This document shows positions 58,597-64,000 of a DNA stretch of 64,000 nt, one piece after another (within the stretch, counting starts at the first letter, position 1; each line of letters opens with the position of its first letter). Made by a program: the position numbers and the translations under genes. The notes beneath the pieces are model-generated. The model did no database searches. It was given only the letters and a program-made list of their open reading frames with translations, and was not told the DNA's origin. The stretch covers positions 248,001 through 312,000 of the forward strand of contig NZ_CP047476.1 of NCBI RefSeq assembly GCF_010587385.1. Direction: 5' to 3'. Source of the DNA: Vibrio astriarenae. GTDB lineage: Bacteria; Pseudomonadota; Gammaproteobacteria; Enterobacterales; Vibrionaceae.

Positions 58597-60246
58597 TTGT
58601 TTTCTAAGTTAAAGCGTTTTGGCGTCAAGATACCGCTGTGCATCTTAGGTCTTTCTCTGCTCTCAGCGTGTGGTGGTGATAGTAGCGAAGTGCTGCCATC
58701 GACCCCTCTGACTCAAGATCAACGCTATGATCTCCTTTATCGTTCAACCTTTGGTCCCAAACCTGGGTCTTATCAAGAATTAGCAAATTTAGGCTACATA
58801 ACTTGGCTTAACAAACAGTTTTCTATGTCGCCGAGTCTGCACTCTGTCCGTTTGAAAGAGTATCCGTTGGAAGGCGATAGAGAGAGTTACAATCAGGCTG
58901 ATCGCGCCGCAGTGTGGTGGGACCTTAGTATTAATGCGCCCGATCAACTGCGCCAGCGAGTGGCATTTGCATTGAGTGAGATTTTCGTGATTTCACGTTA
59001 TGGCTCGAGTTTGAGCGGGCGTGCACTAGAAATGACTGACTACTATGACATGCTCATAACCCATGCGTTTGGTAACTATCGTGATCTGATTGAGTCCGTC
59101 ACCCTTCATCCTGCGATGGGTGATTACTTGTCAATGATGGCGAACCAAAAAGCTGATCCTGATAAGAATCGCTACCCAGATGAAAACTACGCTCGTGAGG
59201 TGATGCAACTATTTAGTATTGGCCTTTATGAGCTAAACCCTGATGGCACTGAGAAGTTTGATAGCCAAGGCCAGCTTATTCCAACTTACTCGCAGGATGA
59301 CATTGAAAATCTTGCCCGCGTCTTTACCGGTTGGCACATTGCAGATAAGAACCAACCGGGGTGGGGATCTAAAGATGGTAACTGGTTTGTTCCTATGATT
59401 GCTTATCCTGATCGTCACGATGATGAAGAAAAAATCGTGATGGGTGAGGTGTTCTCGCAGGGCCAATCGGCTGAAGAGGATATGTCACAAGCGATGAACA
59501 TGTTACACAACCATCCAAATACCGCCCCGTTTATTAGTAAGCACCTTATTCAAAGGCTGGTTACCTCCAACCCCTCTCCGGCTTATGTTGCCCGAGTGAG
59601 CAGTCTATTTGAAGACAACGGAAAAGGAGTTCGAGGTGATCTCAAGGCAGTAATACGTGGAGTGTTAACGGATAGCGAAGCCCTTAACGGTGACGAACGA
59701 GCACCCGTTAAGCTCAAAGAGCCACTGATCGTGATGACTAACTTCTTCCGCGCGTTCGACGCTAAATCGGCAGACCCTTCAGGTCGCTTTCATAACTCAA
59801 TCGGAACCTTTGGATCATATGGACAATCTCCGCTTGGCTCTCCTAGTGTGTTTAACTTTTTTGCTCCCGACTATGCTCCAAGTGGAGAAATTGCAGATGC
59901 GAATGACGTCGCACCAGAGTTTGAGATTCTAACTTGGAATAACTTTATCCTAACCAATAATCAACTTTGGTCCGCGACAGGGCGAACAAATTATGAAGGG
60001 GAAAATAATCGAAGTCGTATCGTGATTAATACAGCGCCTTTAGAAGCAATAGCCAATGATCATGTGGCATTGATAGATGAGATTGATCGACGCCTGCTGT
60101 CGCAAAGAATGAGTGAGCCCCTGAGAGTGATATTACTCGAGGGATTAGAGGAGCTTCGCGATACACAGCAAAGCCTAAAGGTGCGTAATGCGCTTTACCT
60201 TGTTGTAACTAGTCAAGAGTTTCATATTGAGGAGATCGCCCAATGA
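58597..60246 (+). CDS. DUF1800 family lipoprotein
   Basis: A 549-residue DUF1800 protein starting at TTG. It has a type II signal peptide: VKIPLCILGLSLLSACGGDS, lipobox SLLSAC, cysteine at residue 25. The domain follows closely the paralogue on the opposite strand: LLYRSTFGPKPGSYQELANLGY, PDQLRQRVAFALSEIFVISRYG, YAREVMQLFSIGLYELNPDG, NTAPFISKHLIQRLVTSNPSPAYVARV, GSPSVFNFFAPDYAPSGEI. The stop overlaps the next gene's start by four bases (ATGA), so it is coupled to a DUF1501 partner. Confidence 0.9.
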   Translation: MFSKLKRFGVKIPLCILGLSLLSACGGDSSEVLPSTPLTQDQRYDLLYRSTFGPKPGSYQELANLGYITWLNKQFSMSPSLHSVRLKEYPLEGDRESYNQADRAAVWWDLSINAPDQLRQRVAFALSEIFVISRYGSSLSGRALEMTDYYDMLITHAFGNYRDLIESVTLHPAMGDYLSMMANQKADPDKNRYPDENYAREVMQLFSIGLYELNPDGTEKFDSQGQLIPTYSQDDIENLARVFTGWHIADKNQPGWGSKDGNWFVPMIAYPDRHDDEEKIVMGEVFSQGQSAEEDMSQAMNMLHNHPNTAPFISKHLIQRLVTSNPSPAYVARVSSLFEDNGKGVRGDLKAVIRGVLTDSEALNGDERAPVKLKEPLIVMTNFFRAFDAKSADPSGRFHNSIGTFGSYGQSPLGSPSVFNFFAPDYAPSGEIADANDVAPEFEILTWNNFILTNNQLWSATGRTNYEGENNRSRIVINTAPLEAIANDHVALIDEIDRRLLSQRMSEPLRVILLEGLEELRDTQQSLKVRNALYLVVTSQEFHIEEIAQ

Positions 60247-61553
60247 TTACACGTCGTCAGCTTTTAGCGGCTATGGCCTCAACCCCTGTGCTCTCAATGA
60301 TGGGTACCGGCTCTGTCAATGCAATGCCAGATAACGATTATAAAGCGCTTGTGTGTGTCTTTCTGTTTGGTGGAAATGATGGCTTCAACATGTTGGTGCC
60401 AAATAACGATGCACACTATGATGAGTACGTCACTGCTCGCCCCGATATTGCGCTACCGCAGGATTCACTATTACCTCTAGCCTTGAGTACAGATTCGACA
60501 CTGACACTGGGTTTACACCCATCAATGAGTGATGTTCAACCTCTGTTCAATAGTGGCAAAATGGTCGCTATAGCCAACAGTGGTGTATTGATAGAACCAT
60601 CAACGAAAGCGGGGTTGGAGGATGGTTCTCACGCGATGCCGCCGTTTTTGTTCTCTCACAATTCGCAGCAAGATGAATGGCAGCGTGGGTGGTCTGGGAG
60701 TAACACAACATTAGGCTGGGCAGGTCGACTCATGGATGTGCTCAGCAGCGATGACAAGGTTCTGAGTCCCATGTTTAGTCTCAATGGCTATGCACAGCTA
60801 CTTAACGGTAGCGAACATAGTGCTAACCTGATTAATGGTTCCTCACTTCCACAAATGAATGGTCTAAATAATAGTCTGCGCCGAGAGAGCTTTGAACAGG
60901 TGATGCGTCTATCTCCGCAAACGGCGTTTGGGCGAGAGTTTGATCGTGTGAAAGGCGCTGCGATTACAACACGAGATACACTGGCCACCGCCATCGATTC
61001 TGTGCCCGAAGAGGAGCATTTTCCGGACAATTCATTGAGTGCACAGTTACATACGGTCGCTCGATTGATTAAGTCGAGCGACCAACTCGGCCATCAAAGG
61101 CAAGTCTATTTTGTTGGGCTAGGCGGTTTTGATACGCATGCCAATCAACTTGAAGACCATGCAGTATTGATGAGCACGTTGAGTCAATCTCTTGCAGCGT
61201 TCAATCAGTCGATGGAAGAATCTGGGCTGAGTGACAATGTGACTACAATGACGATGTCGGATTTTGGTCGACGTCTAGCAAGTAATGGTACAGGAACTGA
61301 TCATGGTTGGGGAAGTAACCACCTTATCATGGGCGGTGCGCTAAATGGTGGGCAGTTGTACGGTCAGTGGCCTTCGTTAATTCTTGATGGAGAGAATGAT
61401 TTCAACAAAGGGCGAATGATCCCAACAACTTCCGTCGAGCAAATTGGTGCGACCGTTGCCAAATGGATGGGCGTGAAAAGTGATAGTGCCATGTCTTACA
61501 TCTTTCCTAACTTAGATAACTTCTCGGTAAAAGACTTAGGTTTTTTGAAGTAG
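60243..61553 (+). CDS. DUF1501 family protein
   Basis: A 436-residue DUF1501 protein with a Tat-like N-terminus (MITRRQLLAAMASTPVLSMM; the twin arginine is present, though the motif is short). Landmarks match the paralogue: YKALVCVFLFGGNDGFNMLVP, VYFVGLGGFDTHANQLEDHAVL, MTMSDFGRRLASNGTGTDHGWGSNHLIMGGAL, ending SYIFPNLDNFSVKDLGFLK. It lacks the discoidin tail of the other copy, which is about 150 residues longer. It overlaps the DUF1800 stop by four bases. Probably cooperates with the DUF1800 partner in the periplasm. Confidence 0.9.
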   Translation: MITRRQLLAAMASTPVLSMMGTGSVNAMPDNDYKALVCVFLFGGNDGFNMLVPNNDAHYDEYVTARPDIALPQDSLLPLALSTDSTLTLGLHPSMSDVQPLFNSGKMVAIANSGVLIEPSTKAGLEDGSHAMPPFLFSHNSQQDEWQRGWSGSNTTLGWAGRLMDVLSSDDKVLSPMFSLNGYAQLLNGSEHSANLINGSSLPQMNGLNNSLRRESFEQVMRLSPQTAFGREFDRVKGAAITTRDTLATAIDSVPEEEHFPDNSLSAQLHTVARLIKSSDQLGHQRQVYFVGLGGFDTHANQLEDHAVLMSTLSQSLAAFNQSMEESGLSDNVTTMTMSDFGRRLASNGTGTDHGWGSNHLIMGGALNGGQLYGQWPSLILDGENDFNKGRMIPTTSVEQIGATVAKWMGVKSDSAMSYIFPNLDNFSVKDLGFLK

Positions 61554-61665
61554 TTGTTCTTTAGAGTTAGCAGGGCTGGTTTGATGCTGGGCTCTTTACC
61601 TCTCACAATTCTTAGACGTGCTGGCGCGATCGCAGTTAGCACGTTTTTTCACGATTGGTATCAGC

Positions 61666-62337
61666 TCAAACGGTCAACGTGGCAGTCACCACCATCAATA
61701 GGTTGGCTAAAATCAAGCTGCTTGGGGGACAAGACAGGTGATCATCGTTCCTTTGATAGTAGGTGACTCGGTAAAATCGATAGAACGAATAGGCGTAAAT
61801 GACGCTAGCGGCGATAAGTAATTGATACCAATCATTTTGCTTATGCAAAACCACCTCAAGGGCTAGCCATAACTGCATGAGCGTAGCGAACGAGTAGAGG
61901 CCTAATGGTAATTTGGGTTTTCCATCGGTCACTGGGGTAATAAGAAACCAGATGAGCGCGATGAGTGATGTCACTGTAGTGATTAACACTAGCTCGACTT
62001 CGTGAGTTGCATCTGCGGCGATGATGCACCACATCCCACCAGCACGAAAAAGAGTTGAAACCATAATGAGTGCTAAATAGGTCAGCATTGATACTCTGTC
62101 GTGCCATCTTAGTTCACATACATCATGTAAGATCGTCACCGACAATGACAGTTGTAGCGCGAGAGTCAGTGGCTCATTTGTGCCGTTATATGAGACAAAA
62201 AGAAGAAGAAGGGCCCAGGTTACAATTCGGAGCCAGGTCTGTGATAGATGGGTCTTTTTCGTTGATTCTTTGTTGGGTGTCAGCTGATGATGAAGTAAGG
62301 CGGCAATGACCGTTACAGCGCAAATCAAGTGTAGCAT
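61666..62337 (-). CDS. Multi-pass membrane protein, hypothetical
   Basis: A 223-residue protein with about six to seven transmembrane helices (MLHLICAVTVIAALLHH; LRIVTWALLLLFVSYN; SVTILHDVCEL; VSMLTYLALIMVSTLFRAGGMWCI; VELVLITTVTSLIALIWFL; LGLYSFATLMQLWLALEVVL; WYQLLIAASVIYAYSFYRFY). It resembles the YhhN/lysoplasmalogenase-type membrane proteins in size, but the match is too weak for a call. It is convergent with the DUF1501 gene. Function unknown. Confidence 0.6.
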   Translation of the reverse strand: MLHLICAVTVIAALLHHQLTPNKESTKKTHLSQTWLRIVTWALLLLFVSYNGTNEPLTLALQLSLSVTILHDVCELRWHDRVSMLTYLALIMVSTLFRAGGMWCIIAADATHEVELVLITTVTSLIALIWFLITPVTDGKPKLPLGLYSFATLMQLWLALEVVLHKQNDWYQLLIAASVIYAYSFYRFYRVTYYQRNDDHLSCPPSSLILANLLMVVTATLTV

Positions 62338-62612
62338 CAGACATCCTTATTCTCGCTACGATTAAACTAATGATTTACGCTACTCCCTTTAAGTCAATGA
62401 TGCAAATGACTTTTTGTTGAATAATGACAGTGAGTGAGGCTTTTACAATCGCTCATCAATCTGTGTACAGCTTGTTAACCCTCCGGTGTTTTCAGATTAT
62501 CAATTTATATACAGTGCCGATAAATCCACCATGAAGGAAAAATAGCTGCAACCATGAATAATACCTCAATGGTGATAGATGAGCTAATCGGTTTATCCGC
62601 TAAAGAAAGTGG

Positions 62613-63230
62613 TTAATCCACGTGCACTTGACAATCTACACCGTAAAAAGCATCAAAGATCATCTCAATATCTCTCGGCAACACTCTACTAGTTGAAAGT
62701 GTAGGGATCTGATCTCTTGCAAAAAAGTCGATTGCAGAAACTTCTATATTTTCTTTCGGTTCACCTGAAACATACTCACATAAGAAAAACATTTTGTAGA
62801 TGTGGAATGGGTAAGGTGGATGGTAATCGTGAATGGCACGATCGCGTATCGCAATCAATTTAGGGTTAGCAACAACAAGCCCTGATTCTTCATAGACTTC
62901 GCGAACGACCCCTTCACTGGGTGTTTCACATACATCAGCCCAGCCGCCTGGCAGTGTCCAGCCACCGTCTTGACGCTCTTTTACGAGTAGCACCTTACCA
63001 TTTCTGATCACGCCGGCCCTCAGGTCAACTTTTGGGGTGGGGTAGCCAGTTTCTGGAATGAACAGCGCCTGAATTTGTGATAGAGGCTTATCACTGATAT
63101 CCGCAAACATTTGGTGTGCGATTGCCTCGACGGCTTTAAATCGTTCAAGGTCATACACATCTTTACTGTATGCCTCGCCAGCTTGCGCAATAGCTTGTAA
63201 CTGCTTGGCCCAATCCAACCACTTTGACAT
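62613..63230 (-). CDS. NUDIX hydrolase with N-terminal Nudix_N domain
   Basis: About 205 residues. The Nudix box is complete: GGWADVCETPSEGVVREVYEESGL with GGW and REVYEESG. An N-terminal region (WAKQLQAIAQAGEAYSKDVYDLERFKAVEAIAHQMFADIS) matches the Nudix_N module and precedes a PETGYPTPKVDLRAGVIRNGKVLLV strand. Such proteins hydrolyse ADP-ribose, dinucleotides or related compounds. I start at the ATG five bases after AGGAG (one of two close choices). Substrate not predictable. Confidence 0.9.
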   Translation of the reverse strand: MSKWLDWAKQLQAIAQAGEAYSKDVYDLERFKAVEAIAHQMFADISDKPLSQIQALFIPETGYPTPKVDLRAGVIRNGKVLLVKERQDGGWTLPGGWADVCETPSEGVVREVYEESGLVVANPKLIAIRDRAIHDYHPPYPFHIYKMFFLCEYVSGEPKENIEVSAIDFFARDQIPTLSTSRVLPRDIEMIFDAFYGVDCQVHVD

Positions 63231-63428
63231 GTTCACTCCTAGTTTTGCTCACCTGATGTTGAGACTACCATAACTACATGATATTGCTGTTGTTGATTTG
63301 TGACTAAGACTGCTGCTGCTGTCTCATCTAGTCGCATTATCGCAGGGGAATTAAAGTAACAGAATGAATGAAGTGATCTTAAAGGCGAGGTAACACGTAG
63401 CCTGTGGCTGAAAAAAGGAGAACTTAAT

Positions 63429-63926
63429 ATGGCGACCGTTTATGTGAGTATTGGAAGTAATATCAACCGCGAACACCACATCTCAGAATCCCTCAAAGCC
63501 CTAAACCATCACTTTGCACCTTTGAGTATTTCCGATTTTTACGACTGCGAGCCGGTTGGTTTTAAAGGGGACAACTTTCTAAATCTCGTCGTTGGATTCG
63601 AATGTGACTACACGGTCGCAGAGCTTGCAGACGTTCTACGTCAAATCGAATCAGACAATGGTCGCCAGCGTCAGGCGAAAGAGTACGCGTCACGCACGAT
63701 GGACATCGATATCCTTCTTTATGATGACTTGGTGGGTATTATTGATGGCATCGAACTACCCAGAGGAGAAATCACCGAGTATGCGTTTGTACTTAGACCG
63801 TTGGTCGACCTTGCTCCTAAAGAACGTCATCCTGTTTTGGATATGCCGTTTGAGCAAATCTGGAATCGCTTCGATCAGTCGAGTCAGAAAACTGAACTCG
63901 TCGTTTTCAAGCAGCTCTGTACATAG
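63429..63926 (+). CDS. folK: FolK-like hydroxymethyl-dihydropterin pyrophosphokinase
   Basis: A 165-residue HPPK-fold protein: TVYVSIGSNINREHHISESLKALNH, YDCEPVGFKGDNFLNLVVGFE, EYASRTMDIDILLYDDLVG with the metal aspartates, and RPLVDLAPKERHPV. The enzyme pyrophosphorylates 6-hydroxymethyl-7,8-dihydropterin in folate synthesis. It looks divergent relative to typical FolK, so it may be a second or specialised copy; the main folK of enterics lies elsewhere. AAGGAG precedes the ATG. Confident on family, less on paralogue. Confidence 0.85.
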   Translation: MATVYVSIGSNINREHHISESLKALNHHFAPLSISDFYDCEPVGFKGDNFLNLVVGFECDYTVAELADVLRQIESDNGRQRQAKEYASRTMDIDILLYDDLVGIIDGIELPRGEITEYAFVLRPLVDLAPKERHPVLDMPFEQIWNRFDQSSQKTELVVFKQLCT

Positions 63927-64000
63927 ACCGTGTATTGACTCAGGGAGACGAACGCGGCTGTGACTCGCCTGTGTCGTATTGATCTTTTTCTAAAATGCGC

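Noticed and set aside
62555..62617. 20-codon plus-strand frame near the NUDIX gene
   Set aside because: No ribosome site, overlaps the convergent stop, too short to judge.
1..64000. CRISPR arrays, tRNA or rRNA genes
   Set aside because: I saw no regularly spaced direct repeats apart from the coding repeat at 11.4 kb, and no cloverleaf with CCA end or conserved T-arm.

Overview
The window reads as part of a Vibrio (Vibrionaceae) genome, most likely the second, more variable chromosome. This rests on gene content rather than on a species marker. It carries a DUF3634 and a DUF3010 protein, a UmuDC pair, a secreted GlyGly-CTERM trypsin-like protease, an RND efflux pair without an outer-membrane partner, many LysR/AraC regulators and moderate AT-rich base composition. 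No rRNA, tRNA, CRISPR array or complete insertion sequence was seen.

Layout. 0-10.7 kb: the end of a DUF1254/DUF1214 protein, an RND efflux pump with its adaptor, a LexA-controlled umuDC operon, a CspA-type cold-shock gene with a long leader and a string of tightly packed small genes behind it, then a BCCT transporter converging on a LysR gene. 11-20 kb: a secreted protein with a 26-residue tandem repeat, an SDR enzyme, DUF3634, a LysR/quinone-oxidoreductase divergent pair, a patatin-like lipase, a phospholipase-D lipoprotein, and a MerR gene with its operator in front of a carboxymuconolactone-decarboxylase-like gene. 20-32 kb: an accessory region of mostly single, unrelated, minus-strand genes (acetyltransferases, FosA-like enzyme, metallophosphoesterase, HAD phosphatase, NYN-LOTUS protein, catalytic-domain-only tyrosine recombinase, small secreted proteins). 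Near their 3' ends is a recurring GGGGCA-centred sequence, and there is a deleted copy of one acetyltransferase. 32-40 kb: DUF3010, a sugar PTS locus (EIICB, an EEP-family phosphatase resembling maltose-6'-phosphate phosphatase, LacI regulator), a three-gene membrane operon, and a lipoprotein followed by a probably frameshifted small gene. 40.5-43.2 kb: a compact prophage remnant (holin, T7-type amidase, replication-type HTH protein). 43.4-47.1 kb: a three-gene operon of an M15-like protein, a SAM methyltransferase and a PLD-SF2 helicase, a defence-like combination. 47-64 kb: metallopeptidases, VOC and GGDEF proteins, an isochorismatase-family hydrolase opposite a GlxA/AraC regulator, two mirrored DUF1800-DUF1501 operons, a NUDIX hydrolase and a FolK-like protein.

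The features most worth a second look are the PLD-helicase/methyltransferase/M15-like operon beside the phage remnant (with an unusual Walker A), the repeated GGGGCA element of the accessory region, the cspA-linked small-gene string, the 26-residue repeat protein, and the duplicated divergent DUF1800-DUF1501 operons. Functions are inferred from recognisable motifs only; no database search was possible.
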